Source: Emticicia sp. 21SJ11W-3
Lineage (GTDB): Bacteria; Bacteroidota; Bacteroidia; Cytophagales; Spirosomataceae
DNA length: 64,000 nucleotides
Direction: 5' to 3'
Assembly: GCF_024138715.1 (NCBI RefSeq)
Contig: NZ_CP092074.1
Span: 4,836,001 to 4,900,000, forward strand
Below, in pieces: positions 34,538-44,867 of the stretch (within the stretch, counting starts at the first letter, position 1; the number at the start of each line of letters is the position of its first letter). The translations under genes were made by a program, and so were the position numbers. The notes below the pieces were generated by a model that had not been told where the DNA came from, ran no database searches, and saw only the letters and a program-made list of their open reading frames with translations.

Positions 34538-36244
34538 TTAGTATCTCCAGCTTTTTAGGTCTGCACCTTTAGGCGCTGTTTTCTTTACTTCTTCTGCCCA
34601 CTTGGGTATAAACATGCGGTGGTAACGTAATCTTGAAATATAATTGGGCTGTGTGTGGTCGCCATTCCAGCAATGCTCGGCTCTGTCGCCGTAATCCACT
34701 TCTCCGTCATAGGCGGGGTTAGATACCCCCTTCAACATTTCTTCGGCCAGATACACGGCATTGTTGAGATAGTAATTATCCATATCGCCACAATAAATAT
34801 GGATTCTACCCTTCCATTTTTCACCGTTTTTTGCCCAGTCACGCTTCATAATATAAGCAAGGTCATAGTTTTCTTTCCAGTAATTGGCCACCTCTTTATC
34901 TATCACTCCGGTTTGTTTATCCCATATTCTTTTGGGGTAACCATCTTTGCCAATAGGAGAATACACGGCTTCCCAGATATCAAACTGCTGGCCGCTTCTG
35001 GTTTTGCTCCCTAATGCCAGCTCCCGCATGTTCATTTCGGCTACCGTGGCTGATATTTGCCCCAGATAATCACGGTGGCCGGGTCTGGGCAGTTTTTTAA
35101 ACTGGCTGTCGTACCAATACGCATTCTTATCTTCATAAATATTTACGGTTGTAAAGGCTCTGAAATCAATCGGGTCCGGGCATGCCGCATAACAGCCATT
35201 GTACTGGTCAGGATACTTGACCTGTACTGCCAGGGCCTCCCAGCCACCCGTTGAGCCACCATAAGTGAATCTTGCCCAACCCTCACCAATACCTCTGAAC
35301 CGTTTTTCAATTTCCGGAATCAACTCATAGGTAATAGCATCGCCATAAGGCCCGATGTTTTCTGAATTAACCGCGTACGAATCATCGTAAAACGGACAAG
35401 CGTGTTGTATCTCGATAGCTATTACCCGCGGAAAATCCTTTCCTGTCCACATTGTATAGAAATCGTAGGCTTCCTGCTGCACTATTTTATTGTAGCCGTA
35501 TATCTTGAAACGGGCGTTATAATCATTCGGAAGATTGGCATCGGGAGGAGTGGTGCGGAAACCATCAAAATCTTCAGGAAAATGCCCATGAAAAATAGCC
35601 AGCGGATATTTCACGTCAGGGTGTTCATCAAAGCCTTCAGGCAACAAAATATGCGCGCCCAAATACATAGGCCTGCCCCAGAACTCGGTCAGCATTTTAC
35701 TCTGTATCTTAATATGTTTGATGTACTTAGTATCTTTAGGCTCTTCAACCGGAGGTATTATCTGGTCCAGATTTAACTTCACAATGGTGGCTCCTTTAGG
35801 GTCAAATCTTACTTTAACGGGTTTTGAGTACAGGTTTCCCGGTGCCAGATTCCATTGCTGGCCTTCGCCCCTATCCATTGGCATTTTTACGGTATGGCCG
35901 TCTTTCCGGTGAAAGGTCTCGTACTTATGTAACAAAACCTGTACGTAATATTCACCTGCCGGCACCTCTTTCAGGTATCTTTTCGGATACCCGAAACTGT
36001 TATTGTTGTTTACTATTCTCGCCTGAGAGGCATTCCAGTTTTCTACATCAATGCCAAATACCAGTTGCGTATTCAGGGCATCGGTAATATCAAAACGGGG
36101 TTCCCGGTTCGGGTTTGTTGAGAGCATTACCAACAGTCTTCCGTCTAGCAGGCCTTGCTGGCCGAAGGCGGTTACAGAAAACTGCGTTTGCGCAAACCCT
36201 GCTACCGACAAAAGCAGAAGGGCGAACAATAGACTTTTTTTCAT
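34538..36244 (-). CDS. Secreted esterase-like alpha/beta hydrolase
   Basis: 568 residues. The signal peptide ends in GFAQ. An N-terminal beta-rich domain (20-170) is followed by an alpha/beta hydrolase domain of the putative esterase type: YPLAIFHGHFP starts it, GGSTGGWEA carries the nucleophilic Ser elbow, and a His-rich region (EHCWNGDHTQPNY) near 535 could supply the catalytic His. The substrate is unknown. It is followed on the minus strand by nothing for about 100 bases, then by GtrA. Confidence 0.82.
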   Translation of the reverse strand: MKKSLLFALLLLSVAGFAQTQFSVTAFGQQGLLDGRLLVMLSTNPNREPRFDITDALNTQLVFGIDVENWNASQARIVNNNNSFGYPKRYLKEVPAGEYYVQVLLHKYETFHRKDGHTVKMPMDRGEGQQWNLAPGNLYSKPVKVRFDPKGATIVKLNLDQIIPPVEEPKDTKYIKHIKIQSKMLTEFWGRPMYLGAHILLPEGFDEHPDVKYPLAIFHGHFPEDFDGFRTTPPDANLPNDYNARFKIYGYNKIVQQEAYDFYTMWTGKDFPRVIAIEIQHACPFYDDSYAVNSENIGPYGDAITYELIPEIEKRFRGIGEGWARFTYGGSTGGWEALAVQVKYPDQYNGCYAACPDPIDFRAFTTVNIYEDKNAYWYDSQFKKLPRPGHRDYLGQISATVAEMNMRELALGSKTRSGQQFDIWEAVYSPIGKDGYPKRIWDKQTGVIDKEVANYWKENYDLAYIMKRDWAKNGEKWKGRIHIYCGDMDNYYLNNAVYLAEEMLKGVSNPAYDGEVDYGDRAEHCWNGDHTQPNYISRLRYHRMFIPKWAEEVKKTAPKGADLKSWRY

Positions 36245-36274
36245 GAATGTTTAGTTTAGTAGTTTATGGGTTTA

Positions 36275-37036
36275 TCAATGATGTTGCTTGCCATACTTCT
36301 TCAGGGCTGTTTCTACATCCAGTTTTGCAGCTCTTATTAATCCATTGCCTGCTTTTTCTCCGGCGGCTATGTCAATATTATGAATATCGTAGGCTTTGCC
36401 TCCCAGGTCAACCATTATTACATCAAAAGTAAAAGCAGTTTCAGTATTGGCTATAAACCAGTGAATGTTGTTCTTCTCGTCTGAAACAGACGAACTGCTG
36501 CCCACACCGGCCGTTTTTTCAATGGTAGGTTTTATAAGCAGGTATTTATCTTCTTCTGCTACTTTGTCATAGTGTTTCAGTGCAAATTCACCTTTTAAAA
36601 CCAAATGCGCCGACGACATATTTGAATGCCCATGCGGAATAATAGCACGGCCTTTTTTCATACCAAAAATCTTCCTGATAAAAACTGTCTTTTCAGGCAG
36701 CCCATCCAGTTTCGGAAACTTAACCATTCTGGTATTTACACCCAGGTCGGGGTAATCAAACCCATGCGTCAGGGTTTCAAAATCAATAAACTTTAACAGC
36801 TCGGATAATTCTATCTGATTAAAGAGCTCTTCAACCTGCTGCTGCCACAAAACCGGTGGAATCTTTTGCAACTTCAGGTCATTACAAATCTCTGTCAATT
36901 GTTTTGCCCAGTGCGTGGCAACAGGCCTGACCGAACTTGCAAAAGCCTGAGAAGTAAATAAACTCTCTAATAAAAAATAATTAAGAGTTGTACCCAGCAT
37001 TGTTTTTCCGAACTCCCGTCGGTTTTGCAATTCCAT
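36275..37036 (-). CDS. Tat-exported hypothetical protein with a cupin-like core
   Basis: 253 residues. The N-terminus has NRREFGKTML, a twin-arginine-like motif followed by a hydrophobic stretch ending in SQAFAS. A central block (RAIIPHGHSNMSSAHLVLKGEFALKHY, spanning about 131-157) is cupin-like with three His that could bind a metal. The end (GNGLIRAAKLDVETALKKYG) is helical. It is 4 bases after the YdeI-like gene. I do not recognise a named family. Confidence 0.75.
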   Translation of the reverse strand: MELQNRREFGKTMLGTTLNYFLLESLFTSQAFASSVRPVATHWAKQLTEICNDLKLQKIPPVLWQQQVEELFNQIELSELLKFIDFETLTHGFDYPDLGVNTRMVKFPKLDGLPEKTVFIRKIFGMKKGRAIIPHGHSNMSSAHLVLKGEFALKHYDKVAEEDKYLLIKPTIEKTAGVGSSSSVSDEKNNIHWFIANTETAFTFDVIMVDLGGKAYDIHNIDIAAGEKAGNGLIRAAKLDVETALKKYGKQHH

Positions 37037-37040
37037 ACTA

Positions 37041-37637
37041 TTATTTAGGTTTTGGGGTATATTGGTTGGCCCTTTCGTTTCTTTCAGCCAGTGTTACGGT
37101 TTCCAGAATCCTCTTCTTTCTGGTTTCTTCCTGTTTTGCATTCAGCAGCCATTCAAGTATGCCTCTTTTTACCGACCGGGGAAAAGCCTCAAAATAGGCC
37201 TTTGCAGTAGGATTATTATCTAATGCCTGTTGTAAATCTGGCGGATTAATCAGGTTCTCCACATCATCAAGGGCTGTCCAGTAACCATTTTCCTTGGCGA
37301 AATCAATTATTTTTGTGCCAGGTGCTGCCATTAACCCATCGGCAATCAAATTTTCAACCTTTGCCTTGTTTACTCTGCTCCAGTTGCTTTTTGGATTTCG
37401 CCTGGCAAAAAACTGATAATAAAAATCATCATTACCACTTTTTATTGAACTATCTACCCACCCAAAGCACAGCGCTTCATCTACGGCTTCATCATAAATG
37501 ACACTTGGCACACCGCTTTGCTTTTTGTATAGCTTTAGCCAGATGCTCGTGTGCTTATCGTGGTTATCTGAAAGCCATTGTCTCCAGGCCTTTCTGTTCT
37601 CAAATGCCATTGCATTAGCCAAATCATTACCAGCCAT
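37041..37637 (-). CDS. YdeI/OmpD-associated family protein
   Basis: 198 residues of the YdeI/OmdA type. Signatures are RKAWRQWLSDNHDKHTSIWLKLYKK, the YDEAVDEALCFGWVDSS block and the C-terminal FPRSVKRGILEWLLNAKQEETRKKRI. Family members are cytoplasmic; a role in envelope or antimicrobial-peptide stress has been proposed but no reaction is established. It lies directly upstream of the Tat protein gene. Confidence 0.9.
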   Translation of the reverse strand: MAGNDLANAMAFENRKAWRQWLSDNHDKHTSIWLKLYKKQSGVPSVIYDEAVDEALCFGWVDSSIKSGNDDFYYQFFARRNPKSNWSRVNKAKVENLIADGLMAAPGTKIIDFAKENGYWTALDDVENLINPPDLQQALDNNPTAKAYFEAFPRSVKRGILEWLLNAKQEETRKKRILETVTLAERNERANQYTPKPK

Positions 37638-37836
37638 AATAAATTCAATACAATAATTAAAAACCGTAATTTAAGAGATTGCAAGCAGTAAGGGCGCACT
37701 TCAAGCAACAGCAAAACCACAGACGGCACGCATTTAACAAATATAATAGCAGGCCATGTAAATAGAAAGTATCGTGCAGGTAATTTAAACGGAAGATTTT
37801 AAGAGTGGCGAGTGTGCAAAAATTGATAAATGCCTG

Positions 37837-37872
37837 TTAAAAAATCAGAGGTACCTTTTCCGGGTACCTCTG
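37837..37872 (-). terminator. Terminator of rlmN
   Basis: CAGAGGTACC (37846-37855) / GGTACCTCTG (37863-37872), perfect 10 bp. On the minus strand it runs into a T stretch (37845-37837). Confidence 0.85.
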
Positions 37873-37877
37873 GTAGT

Positions 37878-38927
37878 TTAAGCTGCTACTGTGGGCTCTT
37901 TTATGGCCAGTTGACCACAGGCTGCGTCAATATCTTTCCCGCGGCTTCGGCGTACATTTACTATTACGCCTTTATCTTCCAGAAATCTTGCAAATTTACC
38001 GAGTTTGTCTTCTGTAGTATTTACAAAGTCTGCTTCTGCAATGGGGTTATATTCTATGATATTCACTTTTGCAGGTACTTTCTTGGTAAACTCCCACAAT
38101 TCTTTAGCATCCTGCAGGCTATCGTTGAAATCATTAAAAACGATGTACTCGAACGTTATCCGGTTACCTGTCTTTTTATAGAAATAATTCAAGGCAGTAG
38201 CCAGGTTTTTCAACGAATTGGTTTCGTTAATGGGCATAATCTCGTTACGCTTTACATCATTGGCGGCGTGCAACGACAAAGCCAGATTAAACTTCACGCC
38301 ATCATCACCCAGTTTCTGAATCATCTTGGCTATACCTGCAGTACTGACGGTAATACGTTTCGGCGACCACCCCAAGCCATCAGGAGATGTAATTCTGTCT
38401 ATCGATTCAATCATACTGGCATAATTCAACAAGGGTTCACCCATACCCATATATACTATATTGGTAAGCGGAGCCTGATAGTGTTCTTCTGCTTGTTGTT
38501 TTATTAATACTACCTGGTCATAAATCTCGGCGGCATCAAGATTACGCTTGCGGGGCATATAACCGGTTGCACAAAACTTACAGGTGAGCGAACACCCAAC
38601 CTGCGACGACACACAGGCGGTCATACGGTCATCCGCCGGAATCAAGACCCCTTCAACCAGATTACCATCAAACAATCTGAAGCCCGACTTAATGGTTTTA
38701 TCGTTCGAAACCTGTTTTCTTAAAACCGATACCGGTCTTATTTCAAAATTCTCTTTCAGTAAATCGCGGGTTTTTAATGAAAGGTTTGTCATTTCATCAA
38801 AACTTCTTGCCGATTTTTTCCAGAGCCATTCTAATATCTGCTTGGTCCGAAACCCCTGCTCTCCATGACCCGAAAGCCAGGTTTTCAGTTGGTCGGCAGA
38901 AAGCTTTCTTATATCTTGTTTTTCCAT
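37878..38927 (-). CDS. rlmN: Dual-specificity RNA methyltransferase RlmN
   Basis: 349 residues from ATG 38927. The frame to 38996 would add 23 atypical residues. A radical SAM enzyme making m2A in 23S rRNA and tRNA. CxxxCxxC is C112-C116-C119 in GCSLTCKFCATGYMPRKRNL, NIVYMGMGEPLLNY is the family block, and two further cysteines (C105 and about C338 in AACGQLA) are the methyl-carrying and resolving residues. Length fits the family norm. Confidence 0.96.
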   Translation of the reverse strand: MEKQDIRKLSADQLKTWLSGHGEQGFRTKQILEWLWKKSARSFDEMTNLSLKTRDLLKENFEIRPVSVLRKQVSNDKTIKSGFRLFDGNLVEGVLIPADDRMTACVSSQVGCSLTCKFCATGYMPRKRNLDAAEIYDQVVLIKQQAEEHYQAPLTNIVYMGMGEPLLNYASMIESIDRITSPDGLGWSPKRITVSTAGIAKMIQKLGDDGVKFNLALSLHAANDVKRNEIMPINETNSLKNLATALNYFYKKTGNRITFEYIVFNDFNDSLQDAKELWEFTKKVPAKVNIIEYNPIAEADFVNTTEDKLGKFARFLEDKGVIVNVRRSRGKDIDAACGQLAIKEPTVAA

Positions 38928-39067
38928 ATTTTCTTCAACTATTTTGCAAAGTTCTGAAATTATCGGGGGTTTTACCAAAATATGCTGAATTATCATAATT
39001 CATACCCCGATTGAAGTAAACAATAATGTGCTAACAGAAGTTTGGTAATTGAAAGAATTAAACAAAA

Positions 39068-39865
39068 ATGAAAAGATTTTCAAACAAGGTTGTCTGGATT
39101 ACGGGGGCTTCTTCCGGCATCGGCGAAGCCACCGCTTATGAATTTGCCAAAGAAGGCGCAAGACTGGTTCTATCGGCAAGGCGCCTGGATGAGCTTCTCA
39201 GGGTTAAACAAAACACAGGCCTGCCTTATGCCGATGTGCTGGTTTTACCAATTGATGTGGAGCGCCAGGATGAGTTTCCGGAAAAAGTACAGGCTGTTAT
39301 CAGGCATTTCGGCAGGATTGATGTGTTGTTCAACAATGCCGGGATATCACAACGAAGTTCAGTAGCTGAAAGCAGCATGGAAGTGTACCGTAAAATTATG
39401 GATATCAATTTCTTTGGTGTGGTAGCGCTAACGAAAGCGGTTTTGCCTGTAATGGTAGAACAGAAATCGGGCCATATTGCCGTAACAAGCAGTATATCTG
39501 GCAAGTTGGGTACGCCTATGCGCTCAGGCTATTGCGCTACCAAGCACGCCCTGCATGGATTTTTTGATTCTTTGCGTGCCGAGGTCTGGAAAGAGAAAAT
39601 AAATGTAACCATTATTTGCCCGGGTTATATACATACAGATATATCAATCAATGCCATAGCAGGTGATGGTGGGAAACATGGTAAAATGGATAAAAATCAG
39701 GAAACGGGAGTATCGCCGGAAGCATGTGCAAGCGAGATTGTAAATGCCATTGCCAAAGGCAAAGAAGAGGTGTACATCGGGCGTAAAGAAGTAATGGGTG
39801 TGTACCTGAAAAGGTTCTTCCCGGGTATTCTTTCAAAAATTGTCAGAAACCAAATGCCCAAATAA
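39068..39865 (+). CDS. Short-chain dehydrogenase/reductase
   Basis: 265 residues of a classical SDR: TGASSGIGEATAYEFA binds the cofactor, NNAGISQRS is the central motif, and catalytic Ser in SSISGKLGTP with YCATKHAL completes the S-Y-K triad. The ARRLDELLR segment after beta2 suggests NADP preference. It resembles DHRS7-like SDRs, but the substrate is unknown. It is a monocistronic unit ending in the 39900-39927 terminator. Confidence 0.92.
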   Translation: MKRFSNKVVWITGASSGIGEATAYEFAKEGARLVLSARRLDELLRVKQNTGLPYADVLVLPIDVERQDEFPEKVQAVIRHFGRIDVLFNNAGISQRSSVAESSMEVYRKIMDINFFGVVALTKAVLPVMVEQKSGHIAVTSSISGKLGTPMRSGYCATKHALHGFFDSLRAEVWKEKINVTIICPGYIHTDISINAIAGDGGKHGKMDKNQETGVSPEACASEIVNAIAKGKEEVYIGRKEVMGVYLKRFFPGILSKIVRNQMPK

Positions 39866-39899
39866 TATTCGGCAAAAATTACAATTGATAAAATTTTAA

Positions 39900-39932
39900 A
39901 CAAAGGCTCCAAAACTGGAGCCTTTGTCTTTT
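39900..39932 (+). terminator. Terminator of the SDR gene
   Basis: Perfect 12-bp stem ACAAAGGCTCCA (39900-39911) / TGGAGCCTTTGT (39916-39927) with an AAAC loop and a CTTTT tail. Confidence 0.88.
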
Positions 39933-40114
39933 CCAGGAATAATACAACACTATTTGGCCTATTGTCCATTTATTTGTAAAAAAAATTAAAAATTTACTTT
40001 TTTTTAATTTCACTTGACATTTTAACAAAAAAACTTACTAATTTAACGCCTCAATAGGTGGCCTAACCCATGTATTGCATTTACTAAACTAAAAAAACAA
40101 ACTAAACAAACTGT

Positions 40115-43100
40115 ATGAGGAAACTTCTACTTGCCAGCATAATGCTGGTATTGGGTAGCTATGCTTATGCCCAAAATGTCAATGTAACTGGAAAAGTTAC
40201 GGCTGATGATGGCTCCGTTCTACCAGGAGTGAGTGTCGTAGTAAAAGGCACTAATCAAGGTGTTCAAACAGATGCAAGTGGTATCTACAAAATTTCTGCA
40301 AAGAAAGGCGCCTCTCTATTATTCAGTTTTATTGGCTTTGAATCGCAAACCATTGCAATTGGTAACTCATCTACTATTGATGTAACACTTAAAGCCGATG
40401 CGGCTCAGCTGAACGAAGTAGTTGTAACAGCTCAGGGTATTCGTAAAAACCTGAGAGAGGTTGGTTACGCTTATTCAAAAGTTAGTACAGAAGACGTAAC
40501 GGTGGGTCGTTCTCCGCAGTTAGCTCAGGCACTTTCTGGTAAAGTAACCGGTTTGGCGGTCTACAACGTTAACAATAGCGTTGACCCACAGGTGAAAGTG
40601 GTATTACGTGGTTTCCGCTCATTGACGGGTAACAACGAAGCCCTTATTGTTCTTGATGGTATTCAGACCACCTCTACTGTGCTTGCGCTAATTAACCCTA
40701 ATGATATCGAAAACATCTCGATTCTTAAAGGTGGCCAGGCCGCAACTCTTTATGGTTCTGCCGGTATCAACGGTGCTTTGGTAATTACCACTAAAAAAGG
40801 TACAAAAGGTAAACTTAAAGTAAATTACTCTAATAGTACAAACGTTGAGCAAATCAGCTTTTTACCTGAGTTTCAGGATAAATATGGTTCTGGTTCTCAC
40901 TACTACCCTTCTTATGGCTCGGCAGGTTACAGCAGCGACCCCCTTGTGCGTATGAAAGGCAACTGGCGTTCTTTTGAAAACCAACAATTCGGTGACCCTT
41001 TTGATGGTTCACTTCGCCAGTTAGGCCGTTCGGCATCAGATGGTACCACAAACATTTTACCATACGCAGCTGTAAAAAATGCGCGTTACAAAGCATTTGA
41101 CACTGGCGTATCAATGAACAACCAGATTGGTTTTACCGGTGGTGACGAAAACGGCACCTACTATATGTCGTTAGAAAATCAGAAAATTCAGGGCATTGTA
41201 CCTGGCGATAAAAGTGAAAGAACAGGTGCCAGGGTTGCCTCATCAAGAGACTACAACAAACTAAATGTTGGTTTCAATGCAAGTTATACACAGGCAAAAT
41301 ATGACAGAACAAACTCAGACTTCTATAACGACGTAATCAACCAGCCTGCCAACCTTCCACTACAGGATTATCGCGACTGGCAAAACAACAAATTTGCTAA
41401 TCCGAATGCCTTTTTTAACGATTACTACAACAACCCTTACTTTAACGCAGATAACCAACGTAGGGTTTATAAAGATGCAAACATTTCAGGAACGCTTAGC
41501 TTAACTTATAAAGTTACCCCTTGGGCAACATTAAGCAACCGCCTGGGTGCTATGAATAACTCACGTACACAGAAAAGTACTACAGGTAAGTTCTTGTATT
41601 CAGACTACGCTAAAACCAAGGCTTTTATTGCTGAACCTTTCTATCGTGATGGTGACGGTACTGGTGTTTATCGTGCCGTTACTGACATATTAGGTGGGGT
41701 TACAGATTACACCAAAACTGAAAACGTAATCAATAATGAATTTCAGTTGACGTTAGAAAAAGACTTCGGCCCGTTTGCTAATAAATTAATTTTAGGTAAT
41801 AGTGTTTATCAAAAGTATATCAAAGAAGTACAGGTTGGTTCAAGCTCAATTGTGGTACCTGGTGTTTACAACGTTTCGAACCGTCAGGGTGAGTTAACAG
41901 GTTTTGAAAACACTTACATGAACCGTCGCGTAGGCTACTATGCTGACTTATCAAGCAACTTCAAAAACTGGCTGATTCTGAACGGTACTTTCAGGTATGA
42001 TCAGACATCGCTATTCTATAAACCGGGTCGCCCTAAAAACCTTTGGTCGTACCCTTATTATGGCGTTGCGCTATCATTTATCCCTACCGATGCGTTCCCA
42101 TCGCTTAAAAGCAATGTGTTGAACTACGCCAAATTACGTGTCAATTACAACAAAAACGCAAATGACAATATTGACGTTTATGGCCTTGACCTGACATATC
42201 CAAATGGCGCTAACTTCCCATTTGGTAATACGGTAGGTTTAACTGTAGGCAATACTTTGCCTGATGTAAACTTAAAGCCGGAATCGGTAACTTCAGGAGA
42301 GATCGGCGGTGAATTCCAGTTGTTCAACAACCGCGTTAATATTGACGTTTCAGCTTATACCCAGAAATCTGTTGGCCAGGTAATTACTGTAAAAGTACCA
42401 AACTCTACCGGCTTCCCGAACTTATTGATTAATGTGGGTGAAACTAAAAACTTCGGTTATGAAGGTGAGTTTAAATACCTTATCTCAAAAGGCACAAAAT
42501 TCTCATGGGATGCCAGTGTAAGGTATTCTTACAATGATAACAAGGTATTGGAATTGTATCCTGGTATAAACGAGTTCGTTCTTGCTGATGGCTTCTCGTA
42601 TGCAAATACAAACGTAATAAAAGGTTCTCGCTTCCCGATGCTGAAAACTGATGGGTATCAATATGCCCCTGATGGGTCTGGCTATCGTTTGGTTAGTGCA
42701 ACTACCGGGTATCCGTTGCGTCAGACAACCCTTACCCCAAGAGGTGGCACATTGCCGCGTCATATTGTTGGTCTTGGCTCAAGATTGAATTATGGCAACT
42801 TTACATTTACGTTTAACTTCGAATATCGTGGAGGCAACTATATGTTTAGCGACCTAGGACGTCAGATGACCTTTACCGGTTCTGGTAAATGGACAGAAAA
42901 CAGAACTGACCAGATTTTCCCGAACTCTGCTTACTTAGATGATAAAGGTAAAGTAGTACCTAACACTACCGTTAAGGTACGTGAACCTGAGTACGCTCTT
43001 TGGGTTGACCAATACCGGAATATTGCAGAGAACTTCGTAGCTCCGGCCTGGTTCATTAAACTGCGTGATATCAACCTTTCTTACAGCGTTCCGCAAAGTT

Positions 43101-43297
43101 TCCTTACCAAAACAAAAATATTCTCTGGTGCGAGCATAGCTCTGTACGGTCGTAACCTGTTTACTATAGTAGACAAATTGAACTACTACACAGACCCTGA
43201 GTATAGCAGAAGTACAGGAAACGGCTTAGGTCTTAACAGTACTGGCCAAACCCCTCCTGTGCGCCAGTACGGTGTAAACGTTAACCTTACATTTTAA
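40115..43297 (+). CDS. SusC/RagA family TonB-linked outer-membrane protein (1)
   Basis: 1060 residues. The signal peptide ends in AYAQ. A carboxypeptidase-regulatory-like domain (22-100, VTGKVTADDGSVLPGVSVVVKG) precedes a TonB plug and a large barrel; the TonB box-like segment is near NEVVVTAQG. The barrel ends in TPPVRQYGVNVNLTF with a terminal Phe. SusC proteins import oligomeric substrates with TonB energy, under the lid of the SusD partner encoded 22 bases downstream. No glycoside hydrolase or regulator lies inside the locus, so the substrate is not readable. Confidence 0.95.
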   Translation: MRKLLLASIMLVLGSYAYAQNVNVTGKVTADDGSVLPGVSVVVKGTNQGVQTDASGIYKISAKKGASLLFSFIGFESQTIAIGNSSTIDVTLKADAAQLNEVVVTAQGIRKNLREVGYAYSKVSTEDVTVGRSPQLAQALSGKVTGLAVYNVNNSVDPQVKVVLRGFRSLTGNNEALIVLDGIQTTSTVLALINPNDIENISILKGGQAATLYGSAGINGALVITTKKGTKGKLKVNYSNSTNVEQISFLPEFQDKYGSGSHYYPSYGSAGYSSDPLVRMKGNWRSFENQQFGDPFDGSLRQLGRSASDGTTNILPYAAVKNARYKAFDTGVSMNNQIGFTGGDENGTYYMSLENQKIQGIVPGDKSERTGARVASSRDYNKLNVGFNASYTQAKYDRTNSDFYNDVINQPANLPLQDYRDWQNNKFANPNAFFNDYYNNPYFNADNQRRVYKDANISGTLSLTYKVTPWATLSNRLGAMNNSRTQKSTTGKFLYSDYAKTKAFIAEPFYRDGDGTGVYRAVTDILGGVTDYTKTENVINNEFQLTLEKDFGPFANKLILGNSVYQKYIKEVQVGSSSIVVPGVYNVSNRQGELTGFENTYMNRRVGYYADLSSNFKNWLILNGTFRYDQTSLFYKPGRPKNLWSYPYYGVALSFIPTDAFPSLKSNVLNYAKLRVNYNKNANDNIDVYGLDLTYPNGANFPFGNTVGLTVGNTLPDVNLKPESVTSGEIGGEFQLFNNRVNIDVSAYTQKSVGQVITVKVPNSTGFPNLLINVGETKNFGYEGEFKYLISKGTKFSWDASVRYSYNDNKVLELYPGINEFVLADGFSYANTNVIKGSRFPMLKTDGYQYAPDGSGYRLVSATTGYPLRQTTLTPRGGTLPRHIVGLGSRLNYGNFTFTFNFEYRGGNYMFSDLGRQMTFTGSGKWTENRTDQIFPNSAYLDDKGKVVPNTTVKVREPEYALWVDQYRNIAENFVAPAWFIKLRDINLSYSVPQSFLTKTKIFSGASIALYGRNLFTIVDKLNYYTDPEYSRSTGNGLGLNSTGQTPPVRQYGVNVNLTF

Positions 43298-43319
43298 TCA
43301 ACATTATCATTGACTAAAC

Positions 43320-44867
43320 ATGAAATTAAAATCATTTATTATATCAGCTCTGGTTGTTTTGGTTGGTAGTAGCTGTAAGGAGTCTTACTTCGACATTAAC
43401 ACTAACCCTAACTCCCTACCTACTGCTTCGCCAAACTACGTATTTACCAATGCCCTGAACGTTTCGGCCAATAACATTGCCGGCAATACAAACACAGGAG
43501 GTTCAAGCGAAATTGGCTTTTATTGGGCCGGACAATGGACACAAGGTAACGGGTACATCATTAATACCGCCCAGTTTGCCTATAACTTTACCAATGGAGA
43601 TTTTAACTATTGGGATGGCTATTATGATAACCTTCAGGATTACGAATATGTAATTAAAAATGCTGATGCCAATAATCAAGCCTTCTTAAAAGGACCAGCT
43701 AAAGTAATGAAAGCTATGTTGTTTCAACAACTGGTTGATATGTATGGCAATGTGCCTTATACTGATGCATTGAAGGGAACGGCTTCTTTGGCTCCGAAAT
43801 TTGATGATCAGAAAACAGTATATGAAAACCTGATTAAGTTGTTGGATGAAGCCATCGGAGACCTGAAAGCCAATGCTTTTGCAAGTGCATTTTCTGGTTC
43901 TGACATTGTATTCAAAGGAAACAATACTAAATGGATTCAGTTTGCTAACTCTTTGAAATTGCGTATACTGATTCGCCAAACAAAAATTTCGGGAAGAGAT
44001 TCTTATATTAAACCTGAAATCAACAAAATTGTCAGCGAAGGTACAGGCTTTATTACCGGTGAAGATGTAGGCCTGGGTGGTTCATCGTTCTTCCTTGCCA
44101 CTGCCGGAAAATTAAACCCTGTGTATGACCGTTGGGGATATGACGCAAATGGTGCTAAAAGAGCATTGAATAACTATCCTCGCCCAACACAATTCCTAAT
44201 TAACAGCCTTAAAGCAGCGGGTGATACCCTTCGTATGAAGAGAATTGCTTATGCTAACAGTGGCGAAAACGGCAGCGCACCAGGTACAAGCATTTTGAAA
44301 GAAGTAGCGGCAAACTATTCAGGCACACCATTTGGTGTTAGTTCAGGTTACCTACCTGCCAATACTGTATCTTTAGGACCAAGCCTAATTGTAAAAGGTG
44401 AATACAACAGACCTTATATTTTGATGACTGCTTCTGAAGTTCAGTTTTTATTGGCAGAAGCAAAACAGCGATATGCCGATGTTACGCTTCCAAAAACCGC
44501 TAAAGAGTATTTTGAAGAAGGTATCAAACAATCTTTCCGTGTTTTGGGGGCTAGCACTTCAGGTGCCGAAGCTTACAAAGGAAGTGGCATTGTAAACTAT
44601 GACTGGGATGCTTCAACAGATAAACTAGCGGCCATTGCTATTCAGAAATGGATTTCGTTTGTAAACTTTAACGGTCTTGAAGCGTGGGCTGAATACAGAA
44701 GAACTAATCTTCCGGTTACGCCTCAAACTATCCAATTACCCGGTGAAACCAAACGTCCGCTTCGTTTCTTCTATCCGGGCACTGAATTGGGTTCTAACGG
44801 TGAAAATGTAAAAGCACAAGGTACGATAGATGTATTCACGACCAGAATTTTCTGGGATGTAGACTAA
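43320..44867 (+). CDS. SusD/RagB family outer-membrane lipoprotein (1)
   Basis: 515 residues. Lipobox SSC (Cys19). N-terminal SusD signature FDINTNPNSLPTASPNYVFT, TPR-like helices, and a C-terminal region with FVNFNGLEAWAEYRRT, as in SusD-like proteins of the RagB branch. Surface-exposed partner of the SusC product upstream; binds ligand and closes the barrel. A strong terminator follows at 44883-44920, so this SusCD pair is its own transcript. Confidence 0.93.
   Translation: MKLKSFIISALVVLVGSSCKESYFDINTNPNSLPTASPNYVFTNALNVSANNIAGNTNTGGSSEIGFYWAGQWTQGNGYIINTAQFAYNFTNGDFNYWDGYYDNLQDYEYVIKNADANNQAFLKGPAKVMKAMLFQQLVDMYGNVPYTDALKGTASLAPKFDDQKTVYENLIKLLDEAIGDLKANAFASAFSGSDIVFKGNNTKWIQFANSLKLRILIRQTKISGRDSYIKPEINKIVSEGTGFITGEDVGLGGSSFFLATAGKLNPVYDRWGYDANGAKRALNNYPRPTQFLINSLKAAGDTLRMKRIAYANSGENGSAPGTSILKEVAANYSGTPFGVSSGYLPANTVSLGPSLIVKGEYNRPYILMTASEVQFLLAEAKQRYADVTLPKTAKEYFEEGIKQSFRVLGASTSGAEAYKGSGIVNYDWDASTDKLAAIAIQKWISFVNFNGLEAWAEYRRTNLPVTPQTIQLPGETKRPLRFFYPGTELGSNGENVKAQGTIDVFTTRIFWDVD

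Noticed and set aside
37830-38507. 225-residue plus-strand frame opposite rlmN
   Set aside because: It lies entirely over the RlmN coding strand and terminator, with Cys/Phe-rich shadow composition.
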